DNA from: Glycine soja
Taxonomy: Eukaryota > Streptophyta > Magnoliopsida > Fabales > Fabaceae
DNA: 64,000 bases
Direction: 5' to 3'
Assembly: GCF_004193775.1 (NCBI RefSeq)
Contig: NC_041021.1
Location: 20,056,632 to 20,120,631 of the forward strand
The notes under the pieces were generated by a model, which was not told the DNA's origin, did not search any database, and saw only the letters and a list, made by a program, of their open reading frames with translations. Both the position numbers and the translations under genes were made by a program. Below, piece by piece: positions 43,949 through 56,130 of this stretch; positions within the stretch are counted from its first letter, which is position 1; each line of letters opens with the position of its first letter.

Positions 43949-45729
43949 TTAACCGCCCCCCCCTCCACGATTGGTAAGCGGGTTTGTTTTTATGTTGGGT
44001 CCATCCTCTTGAAAAGTCAACCACCCAGCTTCTATCAAGCTTTGAACCTTGCTTTTCAAGGCCAAGCACTGTTCGATCGAGTGGCCTAGGGTTCCCCTAT
44101 GGTATGCGCAGGTTGCGCTAGGGTTATACCATTTTAGGAATAGAGACTGGAAGATATTTCCTGGAACCACCACGGCCAATTGGTTGGTGATGAGAGATGG
44201 CAAGAGTTCCTCATACGTCATTGGGATCGGGGGGAAAATCTGTGCCTGCCTTGGCGAAAAGTTCCTCGCCGTGTTTGTGCTAAAGTGAGCATTGTTGGCC
44301 GGGTGAGGCCGAGTTGAAGCCGGAGCCTGAAGAGCTCCCCCCTGTGGGGGTGTGGGCACCCTTGGTTGGGTAAGCGCTGTATCGGAAGAGGCCCCGGCGT
44401 GAGCCAAAAGACTCGGGAGATGTTATGCATATTGGTGGGTACCGTGGGGGGTTTGCGGTGGCTTGGGCCACGCAGGTGTTAAAGTGACGATATGGGCATC
44501 TCCCTCTTTCTTCTTTGCCCCAGCTATTCTGGTCCTCCTACTGCTGGCACCTACCGGGGAGACGTCATCAAACTTTCCCCTCTTCAAACCCACCTCGATC
44601 CTTTCTTCGGCGAAGACCAAGTCCGCGAAGCTGGAGGGCATGTAGCTCACTAATTTCTCATAGTAAAATACAGGCAAGGTATCCACCACCATAGTAACCA
44701 TTTCCCTCTCGACCATGGGAGGGGCTACTTACGCTGCCAGGTCCCTCCAACGCTGAGCATATTCTTTAAAGGACTCATTTTCACGTTTAATCATGTTTTG
44801 CAGTTGAGTCCGGTCGGGAGCCATGTTAGAGTTGTACTAATACTGCCTAAGGAAGGCAGTAATCAGATCCTTCCAGGTGTGGATGCGGGAAGCTTCTAGA
44901 TTAGTGTACCTGATGAATGCTGCCCCAGCCAAGCTATCTTGAAAGAAATTCATCAATAACTTCTCGTCCCTGGAATACGCATCCATCTTATGATAGTACA
45001 TTTTTAGGTGATTCTTAGGACAAGTCGTCCCTTTGTACCTATTGAAGTCAGGTACCTTGAACTTTGGAGGGATGCGACATCCAGCACCAGGCATAGGTCA
45101 GTCATGTCTGCGAACGGATAATCGCTGAACCCTTCAATAGCCCTCAATCTTTCTTCGATGAGATCGAGTTTCCCTTTTCCTTCTGCTGCCGGGGGTGGCC
45201 CTCCCACAGACAGAAACATTGGCTGAGTTGGGTGGCTTCGAGGTTCTCCCGTGATATTGGGTTGAGGTAGTGCGTTGGGCACTGGCCCCTCGGTAGGAAA
45301 CGGGGAGTAGGAGTCGACGTCTCCCTGAGCATGCTCTCGATGATCCTCGTGGACCTCGTCAGGATGTCGAGGAGGCTCCCCTTCGAGGATGAGGGGAGGA
45401 ATGTGACCCGCGTCGTCACGTATGGCTGGTGGTGTGTAATTAGGTGGTAAACCGTAGGGGTAAGTTCCTCGGTTGTACCCCGGATGGGGGTTGCTGATGT
45501 GCCCCGATGTGCTTCTCTCTCCTCCCATCATGTTTGGAATAGGGTGGTGTGTAGCAGTTAGGAGAGTCGAGTCTGCCTCGGCAGCCGAACTAACAGCAGC
45601 GGCGGTGGCCGCGTTACTCTCCATGAGTTGTTTCATTCCCAGTATGGCATCCATCATGGAAGCCATTTGTTCTTTCAAAGCCGACATGTCGGCTTTCATC
45701 TGTTCCTGTACTTCCTTTAGGTCAACCAT
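43949..45729 (-). pseudogene. Element H gag, frameshifted
   Basis: Homologous to O's gag. N-terminal coiled-coil-like part and Pro-rich part open from MVDLKEVQEQMKADM (45729) to about 45080; gag core in another frame (IPPKFKVPDFNRYKG, PVFYYEKLVSYMPSSFADL) with stops at about 44836 and 44730; then C-terminal part 44407-43949 with CAYHRGTLGHSIEQC, the zinc-knuckle-like motif of this lineage, and ALKSKVQSLIEAGWL. Several indels; inactive. The upstream conserved TPRHPYRTRSKSRT stretch follows the candidate acceptor at about 45795. Confidence 0.85.
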
Positions 45730-45963
45730 CGTCCTAGATTTGGATCTGGTGCGATAGGGATGCCTTGGGGTGCGCTTAGTTATGGCGTCTTTCCTAAAAA
45801 GACCAAATGTGAGGAGTACGTAATGAAAAATGAATGCATTCTAGAGATGAAACGTGGGAGTGATTTGATTCACACTGATTTTCTTTGGAGTAAAATCACG
45901 GGAAAAACTCATTTTATTTAGAAAGTTATAAATAGTCAAGATCTGAGTGACAATATGAACTCC
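45730..45963 (-). other. ORF1-gag intergenic region of H with acceptor-like site
   Basis: Homologous to 7358-7587 of O. It holds the pyrimidine tract and TTTTTAG also seen there. Confidence 0.5.
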
Positions 45964-46362
45964 CTAACGGCTCCTAATTATATGGGCCATCAAGTCTATC
46001 ATATGCTGACAATAGCTGAGGAGCCCGTGGATCTCCTCGGGGGCAGAGTAGGTGTCTACCATTGCTTTGGCCTTGGCTAGTAATCGGGGAAGTTCTTGAG
46101 TCCCGTTCAAAGTAAGAGCAAACCGGTCCATCCACATCGTTGCTTCTTGATGTAACGAGTCAATCACCCTTCCTCTAGCCTCCTTTTCTGTGTACACTTG
46201 GGCGTATTCATCCGCCACTTTGTGCTCGTGGGCGGTGGCTAAATTTAATTCTTCTTGGTACTTGATGATGATGGCTAACATGTTTGTTTCGGTTTCGCAT
46301 AACCACTGAGACAAACTCTTCTTTGACCTTAGGCAAGTCTTCAATTCATCCTTCAGAATCAA
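45964..46362 (-). pseudogene. Element H ORF1, 3' fragment
   Basis: About 133 codons, open, matching O's 6938-7357 along the whole length ([46 protein letters not shown]). The 5' part is replaced by the copia fragment at about 46362-46368. Function unknown; conservation across two elements supports a protein. Confidence 0.7.
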
Positions 46363-47322
46363 GCCATCTTCCCAAAGAATGGAGAACCTCAAGAAATCAT
46401 CCTCTTGAAAATATCATCGGAGATATCTCAAAAGGGGTAACCACTAGACTTTCTCTTAAAGACTTATGCAATAATATGACTTTTGTTTCATTAATAGAAC
46501 CTAAAAACCTTAAGGAAGCCATTATAGATTATCATTGGATAGTAGCTATGCAAGAGGAATTAAATCAATTTGAAAGAAATGATGTATGGGAATTAGTAGA
46601 GAAACCTTCAAACTATCCAATCATAGGAACTAAGTGGGTATTCAGAAACAAATTGGATGAAAATGGTATAGTAATTAGAAATAAAGCTAGACTGGTAGCA
46701 AAAGGATATAACCAAGAAGAAGATATAGACTATGAAGAAACCTTTGCACCCATAGCCAGATTAGAAGCCATTAGGATGCTTTTAGCCTATGCATCCATTA
46801 TGAATTTTAAACTATATCAAATGGATGTCAAGAGTGCTTTCTTAAATGGTCTAATTCAAGAGGAGGTATATGCAGAACAACCTCCTAGATTTGAAGACTC
46901 ACAAAAATTTGACTATGTCTATAGATTAAAGAAAGCACTCTACGGATTAAAACAAGCACCTAGGGCTTGGTATGAAAGATTAAGTAAATTCCTATTAGAA
47001 AAGAATTTCACTCGAGGGAAGGTAGATACCACCTTATTCATAAAAAAAGAAGGATAATGATATCTTTTTGGTACAAATTTATGTTGATGATATAATTTTT
47101 GGATCTACTAATGAATCTATGTGCAAGGAGTTTTCTATTGATATGCAAAGTGAGTTTGAGATGTCCATGATGGGTGAGTTAAATTACTTTCATGGACTAC
47201 AAATCAAACAAACAAATGATGGGATCTTTGTCAACCAAGCAAAATATTGCAAGGAACTCATTAAGAGATTTGGAATGGAAAACTCAAAAAACACTTGGCT
47301 ACTCCTTTGAAGTGTAATTTTT
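46363..47322 (+). pseudogene. Ty1/copia reverse transcriptase fragment
   Basis: RVT_2-type RT, plus strand. Starts [19 protein letters not shown], then [31 protein letters not shown], a [12 protein letters not shown] palm segment and [16 protein letters not shown] one-base slip in an A run (47040-47046) breaks the frame just before IYVDDIIFGSTN. Continues ELNYFHGLQIKQ to about 47322. No gag, protease, integrase or RNase H and no LTR of its own; both ends are abrupt. The lineage looks SIRE/Maximus-like but that is a guess. Confidence 0.85.
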
Positions 47323-48011
47323 AAATGATCAAAGTTGAAAAAATGCACACACATGACCTCTATTTATAGCCTAAGTGTCACACAAAATTGGAGGGAAATT
47401 TAAATTTCTATTTAAATTTCACTTGAAGTTGAAATTGAATTTGTGGAGCCAAAATTTCACTAATTATGATTAGTGAATTTTAGCTATGGTTCAGCCCACT
47501 AATCCAAGATCAAGTTCAAGATTCTCCACTAAGTGTGCTTAGGTGTCATGAGGTATGTAAAGCATGAAGGACATGCACAAAGTGTGACTATATGATATGG
47601 CAATGGGGTGTAGCAAGCAAATGCTCACCTCCCCCTCTAAAATTTAATTGGATTGGGCTTCTCCAATTCAATTAAATTTATTTCCCAACACACACATTAA
47701 ATATTCACTTAATGTATATGAAATTACAAAACTACCCCTAATACAAAAACAAGTCTAGGTGCCCTAAAACACAAGGGTTGAAAAATCCTACATTTATAGG
47801 GTACCCTACCTACATTATGGGGCCCTAAATACAAGGCCCAAAAATAATGAAACTTTAATCTAATATGTACAAAGATAAGTGGGCTCATACTTAGCCCATG
47901 GGCCCGAAATCTACCCTAGGGTTCATGAGAACCCTAGAACCTTCTCTTGCATCTTTGGCCCAATCTTTTTGGAGTCTTCTATCCAATGCCCTTGGGGGTA
48001 GGATTGCATCA
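47310..48011 (-). repeat. 3' LTR of E1, inner end cut
   Basis: Matches 59030-59787. Sense start TGATGCAATCC at 48011; TATAAATA (sense) at 47368-47361. A 14-bp 'tttgaagtgtaatt' (47306-47319) fits both copia and LTR, so the joint has microhomology. Confidence 0.85.
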
Positions 48012-48160
48012 TTCCCTCCCCCTTGAAAAGTATTTGACCTCAAATACAGAGGTTATTGAAACTCTGGGGTTCTTTCCTCAACACCTGTAAAAAGAATAAA
48101 AACATATATATTAGTGGTGTTTGGTATGTTGGAGTAAGGTAAGGTCTAAAACCCCATTTC
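48012..48160 (-). pseudogene. E1 polypurine tract and integrase C-terminal tail
   Basis: Sense CTTTTCAAGGGGGAGGGAA precedes the LTR. Upstream in sense, after a TTTTTACAG acceptor-like site, a short frame (GVEERTPEF, LRSNTFQGGG) corresponds to the end of chromoviral integrase and runs on into the LTR. Everything between it and the RT fragment is deleted. Confidence 0.55.
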
Positions 48161-48900
48161 TTAGGCATCTTCCCATGAGGGAACATGGTTCCTCACCAAC
48201 TCAATGAGTGGTGCTACAAATATAGAAAAATATGGGACAAACCTTTTGTAAAAGTTTGCTAAGTCATGGAAGTCCCAAATTTTCCTTATACTTGGTGGAG
48301 TGGGCCACTCAGGAATGACCTTTATTCTCTTAGTGTTCGTGGGAACCCCTTGATTAGTATTTACAAAATTAAAGAAAGTAATGCAATAAAACATACCTTT
48401 TTCTGTATTTTCATGTTGATTATTCCTACCAAAAAGTACGCCAAACCTAAGGTGTCCCATATAAGCACCTAAGTTTGTATTGAAACTAAAAATAAGAACA
48501 AACATACCTAATGAGTCCCTATCTACACAAATCTTGAAGATGTTGGGCGCATGAGTGATATTACAAAAGAGGGTTGCACTACTCAACACATTCATTATAT
48601 CACCTAATTTAGGGATTTAATGCCTAATAATACCTATTTTGGGAACCAACAAAGCACAAGGATTTAAGCTCTTACAAACCAAACCCTCATCCAAAAACTC
48701 CTTTACTTGAGGAATAATATCAAGCCCAAGAGGTGTGGCAGTGCTAACAAGTGTCTTTTTACAAAGGAGAAGATTTGGAGGTTGCCTAAGAGGGGAAGTT
48801 TCTTTAATATTTTTCTTTATTTCAAAATGACTTTCCTTCTCAGCTAACCTCATGGAGGATACACTTACCTCCTTACACTCCTTCTTAACCAATAAAGGTT
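48161..48900 (-). pseudogene. E1 reverse transcriptase fragments
   Basis: N-terminal RT part (about 48700-48600: VKEFLDEGLVCKSLNPCALLVPK, MNVLSSATLF) and C-terminal part (48410-48164: RIKVIPEWPTPPSIRKI, DLANFYKRFVPYFSIFVAPL). The middle with the catalytic Asp residues is missing or scrambled, so it is inactive. Stops separate the parts near 48616. The chromoviral (Tekay/Del or Galadriel-like) type is inferred from the motif style. Confidence 0.75.
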
Positions 48901-48959
48901 GTCCTTTTTCCTGGGGGTAGATTTCTTCACTAAAGGAAGGTGAAGTAGTAGCCTCATCT

Positions 48960-49652
48960 AGGCTACTATAAAATTTATAGGCCCCTCATAATCATGGTTT
49001 TCTTGGTGGGGCATTGATAAGTAATATGTCCTCTTCCAAGACATTTAAAGCACTTTATAGAGCTACTCTTCTCATGCATACTAGCCTTAAGGGGTTACTT
49101 TTCTATTGTCTTGCCCTTATCATCTTTGGGCTTATAAGGTGTCACCCCTAAGATGCCTTGACCTTGGTCTTTCTTTGGATAAGAGTGAGAGCCATAAGAT
49201 TTTGAAGGAGACTTCCTTTTAAGTTGTTGCTCTACACTTATTTCCCAATCTAAGTAAGCCTCTACATTGTCCTTCCCATGGAAGTATGGGAGGTTAATGT
49301 TAGCCTCTTGAGGCTTTCTTTCCTTTTCTCTCCTATGAGAGTGAGGTCTAATATGTGACCTATGCCTTCCTTCATAATAGTCACGAAGTTCTTCACTTAG
49401 GCTCTTGCAAGAGTTATGACTACTATAGGAGGCATGTTTTTCTTTTCTTAACTCTTTTAGTAGTTTCCTTCTTTCTTATTCCTTTATTTGTTCCCTCTCA
49501 TCTTGATTTATGTTTACCCTCTCTTTTCCTTTTTCTTTTCTTTCTAGTTTTTCTTTCCATAACTTGAGGGAACTCAACTCATCTAAGATTCTAGATAGAG
49601 GGTCCTTATGACTAGTACCCTTGCCATTAACATTAGATGAATGGTGATTCAT
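48960..49652 (-). pseudogene. E1 gag with zinc knuckle
   Basis: Likely start MNHHSSN at 49652. Lys/Glu-rich region follows, then NINLPYFHGKDNVEAYLDWE, the chromoviral gag entry motif, directly followed by the Lys/Ser-rich tail, so the middle of gag is deleted. CCHC knuckle CFKCLGRGHITYQC at about 49060-49020. At least two premature stops. Confidence 0.75.
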
Positions 49653-49941
49653 GTTGGTTCCTAAATTGTGGTTCTTTCTTGTTGGGGGTTTGAAAAAAAG
49701 GTAAAAGCTAGGGTTCCAAAAGAACTCAAGATAAGCGTGATAAGAAAGAAGAAAGTATTATGCAATAACAAGATAAGCTAGGTGTGACTAGAAAAGAAAA
49801 TAAGCTATGAAAGTAAGCAAAAAATTAAAGCGAAAGAAATGTAAACTAGGCTGTTCCTAAGAGTGTTTGGATAACCTCATTTAAGGTTCCCCACAAAACA
49901 CTCACTATCCTAAGGAAAAATTGCCTAAAATTATTACACAC
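49653..49941 (-). other. E1 leader, part next to gag
   Basis: Non-coding, A-rich; split from the rest of the leader by S2. Confidence 0.5.
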
Positions 49942-51540
49942 TGTCATACCCTAATTTCGTCCGGGGATTATTACTTGATGACATGCAACCTTTGGTTAGC
50001 CGCTTTGAGATACTTGGCATCCTTTGTTGCACAATAAATGAAGTCCCGAGAGGTGCCAAAAATAAAAAAAAAGCGGGCTTGCGCGATTCGTGAAATTCCA
50101 TAATGTGGCGAAAATCGAAAGGAGGTGTTTTTCGCAATCCGTGAGTTTTCGTAACTTCTTCGAAAGATAAAAAAGAGTAAATACATAATCCGTGAAGATT
50201 CATAACCTTGCGGAAGGAAAATAAGTATCGTTACAAAATTCGTGAAGTTTCGTAACGTTACGGAAAAAGAATTACCAAAAAAAGTAAAAGGGGGTGCATT
50301 TAGTAAAAATGGGGGTACAAATAGCAATCTGGCCCACTTTGGCCTTCCAGATCCTTCCTCCAGAAGGTTGTTGCTTCTGGAGAAAGCAACCTTGCTCGCC
50401 TGGGCGAGCTGGGTGGCAAGCTCCTCCCCTATTTTTCTATAAATAGGGGGAGGAGTGAAGAAGAAAAGGGTTCAGCCTTCTTGGCACTTCTTATTCTCTC
50501 GAAATTGCTGAGGAAAATTATTTCCATGAAGAAAATCCAAGCCGAGGCGCTTCCGTAACGTTTCCGTGAGTAATTACGCGAAGATTCTCGACCGTTCTTC
50601 AACATTCATCGTTCGTTCTTCGTTTTCTTCAGTCTTCAACGGGTAAGTACCTCAAACCGAGCTTTTTAATTCATTCTATGTACCCGTGGTGGTCCACATT
50701 TTGTTTCATGTATTTTTATTCTCGTTTTCATTTGCTTTTTATACCCCCTTTTGACGTGCTGAAGTCATTTATTTAAGTCATTTCTCGCCTAATCTAAAAA
50801 TAAAATAAATTTCCACCGATCGTTTGAATTGTATCATCTATTAATTTCGGTTAAAATGAATTCCGACCGTTCAGTCGTGCCGTAACCACGTTGGAAATCA
50901 AAAAAGAGGTAAAATAATAACAATAATAAAAAAATGCATTTTAGTAAAATAAAGCGAAAAATCAATCGGATGTTTTCTCTTTGGGATTTCTCATTCTTAA
51001 TTGAATTGACTAATAACTAAAGTGAAACTAAGGCTAAAATCAATTCGCCTAGTCAAGCTCGTCCACAAAAATAGGGTTTTGAAAGTTTATCATTTCAGTT
51101 TCTTACCAAGTAAAATGGATCATTTTTAAGGTCCAACGCCTTAAAATGATCACCTTTCAAGTAAAAAGAATCACTTGATTCACGCATAAGAAAGAACTAC
51201 GTAGGTCTGATTTCGTCTTTGATGGAGGGTACGTAGGAGCAAAAGTCCCACTTTTGTCGACCTCAAAAAATAAAAAGAAATAAAAGTTAAGGTAACACAA
51301 TTTCCAAAATTCTAAAAAATAGGTTGTTGTCCTTTGAGACAAACGTGAGAGGTGCTAATACCTTCCTCAAGCGTAAATACAACTCCCGAACTTAGAATTT
51401 TCATTTTGACCGGTTTCCTTCGGTTTTCCCGACGTTTTCCACAAATAAACATTGGTGGCGACTCCGCGCATCTTTCCCCCTCTGGAAAGCGCACCCGTGA
51501 GCCTCGCCTTCGCCTGCCCGCAAAAGGGCACGTTGCGACA
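49942..51540 (+). mobile_element. Solo LTR S2 (Ogre-like family) in E1 leader
   Basis: 1599 bp, TGTCATACCC...GTTGCGACA, flanked by a perfect CACAC duplication (49937-49941 and 51541-51545). TATAAATA at 50438-50445; GGTAAGT at 50642. Same 1.6-kb subtype as S1. Confidence 0.95.
50438..50445 (+). promoter_or_regulatory. TATA box of solo LTR S2
   Basis: CTATAAATAGGGGGAGG, as in the other LTRs of the family. Confidence 0.6.
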
Positions 51541-51545
51541 CACAC

Positions 51546-53105
51546 AAATGGAAGTAGGGTGACCTATTGGAGGCTCCCAACTTACTTCTAATGAAAGGCC
51601 TTTTTGTTTCAAAATTTGAATGCAATTAAGGTAAGTAAATTGTCAATTACAAAATTACAAAAAGGTCCTCAGTTTTGGCGGTTGTTCTCTCTTTGGTGAT
51701 TCACTCAATTTGGAGTGCTTCTTAATCCAATAGCTCTTAGGGTGGTTGGCCCCTTGCTTCTTGACTCAAATTCTTAAAGGGATGGCACCAATCCTCCTTT
51801 GCAATTGCCTATATGGCAACTCACAAACAAGGAAATAAAGAGACAAGCAATAACCAAAGACCAAAAAAAATGAAATGAAAGTTAAACCAATAGAGTTTTT
51901 ATCAAGACAATTTTCAAGGATTATTCAACAATTAAAGCAATGACAAGCACATAAAAGCAAGCTAGGACTCAAAGAGAAACCTAGAATGGCTCTAGAGTAG
52001 AGTAGAAAAACTATAAAAAAAAGACTCAAGAAACCTCTAGTTTTGGCACTTGTTTTCACATTAATTTTCAATTTAAATTTCAGAACTAAGATTGTTATAA
52101 AATAGGCAACAATTATAGAATAAATTTCGAGCCAAAACAACAAGCACACTTCCCTTTCACTTTTTTTCCTGGACACTGATTTTTCTGCCAACTTGTGTGA
52201 TTTTTCTTATTTTTTCCGTTTTTACAATTTTGGTTCAGATGTAAAGAAAATTTAGTAAAAATTTCAGCTCAAAATTCGTACTGACCAATTCCTAGAAATT
52301 TATACACGTTCGTATGTTCAAGCTGCCAGCACCAACGATTTCAACCTAGAAATCAAGAGTAGTGTTTTATGTTGCTTAAGTCTTGGATAGTTGCAATATT
52401 TGTTTGCTTATGCTCAATTATCTTGAATAAAAAAACTCAAGAGAGCTTAAGACTTATTTTGATTCACAAATCCAGCCACAACTCAGCACCACAACTCAAA
52501 TTCTTCATAGGCATCATGAAGGAAACTTAGAAAACAAAAAACAAAGTTCAACAACAAGACTACTTCTAGGAATTGATTTAGAACATGTCATAAACTAAAT
52601 AACATGCATGAATTAGACTCAAAATTCAAAAGATAGGCTATGAATGACAGGAATACATGAACAAATGTATCTAGAATTCAATCAACAAAATAAACACAAA
52701 CTTAGAACATAATGTGACAATTATAATGACTAAACATGACTCTAAGATAACATGGATTAAGTGATTTACACTTAGATTTTTGTGTTTGTTTTTTCTAATC
52801 AATATTTTGGAAGAAAAATTAGATCTAAAGTTTCAGCACAAGAATATTATGACTAAAAAATGATAGATCCTAAAATCACCACAAAAACATGATTCAAGAG
52901 TAGATCTATAAACCATTAAAATGCAAGAACAAGTGTAGATCTAAGATTTAATCGGTTTATTTTTTTGAATCTACTCTAAACAACACCAAACCACAAGACA
53001 ATGGATGATATACATGGAGAATATGATGAAGAATAAGTAATTAAAGTGAATTGACTGAACAAAAAGATAGAGGAATCAAAAGAACATCACCTAGATAAAG
53101 ATGTT
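51546..53105 (-). other. E1 leader, part next to the 5' LTR
   Basis: 1.56 kb AT-rich, no supported gene. Short frames (for example 52191-51925) lack family resemblance. Confidence 0.5.
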
Positions 53106-53115
53106 CTTCATACCA
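53106..53115 (-). promoter_or_regulatory. Degenerate primer-binding site of E1
   Basis: Two bases inside the LTR the minus strand reads TGGTATGAAG, one change from the TGGTATCA start of the initiator-Met primer site common in Ty3 chromoviruses. Confidence 0.4.
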
Positions 53116-53117
53116 CA

Positions 53118-53822
53118 TGATGTAGCTCCATGTGGAGCTTGTAGGCCTTGGATCTTCTTCATCAATGGAGTCTTTTGCTTCTTGAAGATTAATGGCAATA
53201 GAATGGAGAAGGAAGAAAGATGATTGGAGACGCCACCTCAAGGAGAAGATGAGTCAAGAACAAGCTCACCACCATAGGAAGCCATGGATAAGAGCTTAAA
53301 GGTAGGAGAAGATGAGTGGAGGGACAGGGAGAGAAGGAACACGAAATTTTGTGACTCAAATGAGGTCTGAACTTTGATGTGTAATTCTCAAATGAGCAAA
53401 GTTGAAAAAATGCACACACATGGCCTCTATTTATAGCCTAAGTGTCACACAAAATTGGAGAGAAATTTGAATTTCTCTTCAAATTTCACTTGAATTTGAA
53501 ATTGAATTTGTGGAGCCAAATATTGGAGCCAAAATTTCACTAATTATGATTAGTGAATTTTAGCTATGGTTCAGCCCACTAATCCAAGATCAAGTCCAAG
53601 ATTCTCCACTAAGTGTGCTTCGGTGTCATGAGGCATGTAAAGCATGAAGGACATGCACAAAGTGTGACTATATGATGTGGCAATGGGGTGTAGCAAGAAA
53701 ATGCTCACCTCCCCCTCTAAAATTTAATTGTATTGGGCTTCTCCCAATTCGATTAAATTTATTTCCCAACACACACATCAAATATTCACTTAATGCATGT
53801 GAAATTACAAAACTACCCCTAA
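53118..53822 (-). repeat. 5' LTR of E1, outer end cut
   Basis: Sense end GGAGCTACATCA at 53118. Matches 58770-59495; the outer 285 bp are missing. TATAAATA (sense) at 53435-53428. An 11-bp duplication 'ttggagccaaa' lies near 53523-53535. Confidence 0.85.
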
Positions 53823-54785
53823 AATCAGCAACACTATTTAAAGCCTAAAATCAAAAATGGAAGGGAGTTATCAATTTTTGGCGTTTTCTGTGTTCTTGGA
53901 AGAATTCATCTGAGTGGCTGTGTGGCAAAGAGAACTTCTTGTGTAAAGATCCTGAGGGACAACAGAGATTGAAGAGGAAGTTATCATGCGGAGTATTGGA
54001 TGAGAGTTTAAGTGATTGTGAGGTTTCTAGAGGGGAAGGAGACATCCTCACCACTTGTACTTCCTAATCTTTCATTTTCTTTTTTCCATCTTTGTAAGAG
54101 AAGCTTCCCAGCTATGGAGAGCTAAATCCTCAGTTGGTTCTTCCTACGGGGTACTTGATGTAAATACTCTTATATCTATCTAATGATGTTGCATGTGTTC
54201 TCTGTGCTATCAGTACTTCATTTTAGTATGCTTTTGCCTTTATCACGTAGATGCAAGATCAGTTAGGGTCATTCAACATTGGGAAATGGTTTGATCCTTA
54301 GAACTTGATAGGACAGGGCTAGTTTATCGTATTTTCACAAGGGATCGGGGTACGATAACCTAGTTGTTGGTATGTATGTCTTAATGCAGTTCTGGTCAAG
54401 TTTAGTCCAACAAGAGGGATCTAAGGATGACGCTTGGTTAGGATTAGGCTAAACATGCACGAGACATCGTGGTTTAGCAGTCTAGGAGACAGCATAGAAC
54501 ACAGGAACATTGTTAGGTATATAACATCTTTAGTAGCATCAGTCGCCCAGTAGGAAGACCAACACGTTGACCATCTGCCTTCGCACCCATCACTACTCAC
54601 CTTTTTATTTACCTTTGATTAGTTAGTTTACACACATGTCCATACTACACACAAACCTTTTACAATAAGATGCTTATTTACTGAACCATAGCTTTACCAA
54701 TTAAAACAAGTTCCCCGAGAGTTCGATACTCGGTTCTTACCACTTTATACTACTTACGCGATCCGGTGCACTTGCCGGCCGTCGA
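53823..54785 (+). repeat. LTR-like fragment of an unassigned retrotransposon
   Basis: No coding frame. The end (ttcgatactcgg...gatccggtgcacttgccgg) is of a style I associate with plant LTR ends before a tRNA-Asp primer site, but none follows. It does not match the 3' LTR of element F, so it is probably a separate remnant. Confidence 0.35.
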
Positions 54786-54799
54786 AAAATAGACAATGC

Positions 54800-55250
54800 T
54801 TTATCAAATATTGGATTATAGAGCATTAGATCATGGGTACCTTGCTTAGTCACACACTATCAAGTTGGAAGGTGAGTTAATTGGTTACCTAATCCTTCTA
54901 CTCATGGGTAGTGGAGCAACCTACAATTTCATAGCACAAGAGCTGGTGATTTAGCTTAATCTGGAAATTACACCCACAGATTTGTTCAATATGGGTCTAG
55001 TTAATGGCTCAAAATGTTCTTTTCAGGGCATTTGTCATGTTGTTCATGTCAAGGTGGGTCGTTATACTATAGTGGTGGATGCCTATGTATTAGATTTGGG
55101 AGAAGTTGATTTGATACTGGGAATAGCTTAGCTAGAGAACATGGGTCACACAACTATTGATTAGAGAAAGAAAACTATAAGTTTCGAAGACCACAACCAA
55201 ACATTCATGTTACAGGGTTATCATCTCCACAATTGACGTGGCACTCCAAG
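54800..55250 (+). pseudogene. Element F protease
   Basis: Ty3 aspartic protease remnant. LLMGSGATYNFIA marks the active site with Gly in place of the usual Asp, so it is dead; then VVDAYVLDLGEVDLILGIA. At least four in-frame stops. Confidence 0.7.
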
Positions 55251-55369
55251 GAATGCTCCAAAAGGCAGGCCTTGGAGTACTCATTCCCCACTCGTCCCTC
55301 TAACCATGAACTTCCTCCTGATTTGCAGCATGAGTTATCCTCTCATGAATCAGTTTTCCATCCTTGACA

Positions 55370-56130
55370 AGGCCTTCTTCCAAGGCGTGACTATGACCAT
55401 TCCATGACCTTGCTTCTTGGTACCAACTCAATTAGTGTTCGACCATACAAATATGCTTACTATCACAAGGATGCGATAGAGTGACAGGTGCTTAAGCTTT
55501 TCATAGAGGGAATCATTTGTCACTCTATCAGTCCATTTTCAAGCCTCGTCATCTTGGTGAAGAAGAAAGACGACTCATGGAGAATGTGTGTGGACTTTAG
55601 GGCCCTCAACAAGGTCACAGTCCTAGACAAATATCCTATTCCAACAATTAATGAGCTCATTGATGAGCTACATGGCTTTTGCATTTTTCGAAGCTTGATT
55701 TAAAGTCTAAATTTCATCAAATTTGCATGAGAGAATTTGACATTCCCAAAATATCCTTTCACACTCATGAAGGCCATTATGAGTACCTCGTGATGCCTTT
55801 TGGTCTTGTGAACACCTTAGCGATCTTCCAATCCACGATGAATGTTGTGTTCAGGCATTTTTTTGCTGATTTGTGCTTCTATTTTTTGACGATATCCTGG
55901 TGTATAGTCCTGATTGGTCGACCCACTTATTACATTTGAATGAAGTTATACCAGTGCTAGCTCAACACTCCTTCGTTGCGAATCAAAAGAAATGTTCCTT
56001 TGGTCTTACTTCCATCAACTACTAGGGTCATGTCATTTCAGCGAAGGGTGTGCAAATGGATCCCTTCAAGGTCCATGCAGTTTTGAAGTGGCCCACTCCA
56101 ACCTCAACTAAATAAATTCATTCTCGCCGA
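55370..56130 (+). pseudogene. Element F reverse transcriptase
   Basis: RT with [47 protein letters not shown] and VMPFGLVN. The catalytic FFDD is present in another frame at about 55880 after a frameshift. The tail near 56040-56100 (GHVISAKGVQMDP) shows further stops. Catalytic residues are visible but the frame is broken in several places. Confidence 0.85.

Larger units (their letters stand above)
1..46362 (-). mobile_element. Element H: Ogre/Tat-like Ty3 retrotransposon, outermost host of the nest
   Basis: This is the oldest layer of the left block. Read on the minus strand it has ORF1 (46362-45964), gag (45729-43949), protease (43859-42140), RT plus archaeal-type RNase H (41959-40180), integrase (40180-38805), ORF3 (36807-35579), 3' UTR with tandem repeats, polypurine tract (973-926) and a 3' LTR cut by the window edge (925-1). 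Bases 2253-34019 are not part of it: they are element B and its passengers, flanked by the duplicated target GTATC. The 5' LTR and start of ORF1 are gone, replaced at about 46362 by a copia fragment. ORF1 upstream of gag, the pro-RT gap and the extra RNase H are traits known from Ogre/Tat elements; the name is inference from those traits. Confidence 0.85.
47310..53822 (-). mobile_element. Element E1: chromovirus-like Ty3 element, heavily deleted
   Basis: 3' LTR (47310-48011, cut by the copia fragment), polypurine tract, fragments of integrase C-terminus, RT and gag, long leader, primer site and 5' LTR (53118-53822, cut). Most of pol is deleted. Solo LTR S2 sits in the leader. The second family member E2 starts at 58770. 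Confidence 0.75.

Noticed and set aside
54785..54786. 53823-54785 as the 5' LTR of element F
   Set aside because: No similarity to F's 3' LTR (58142-58500) and no primer site between it and F's protease.
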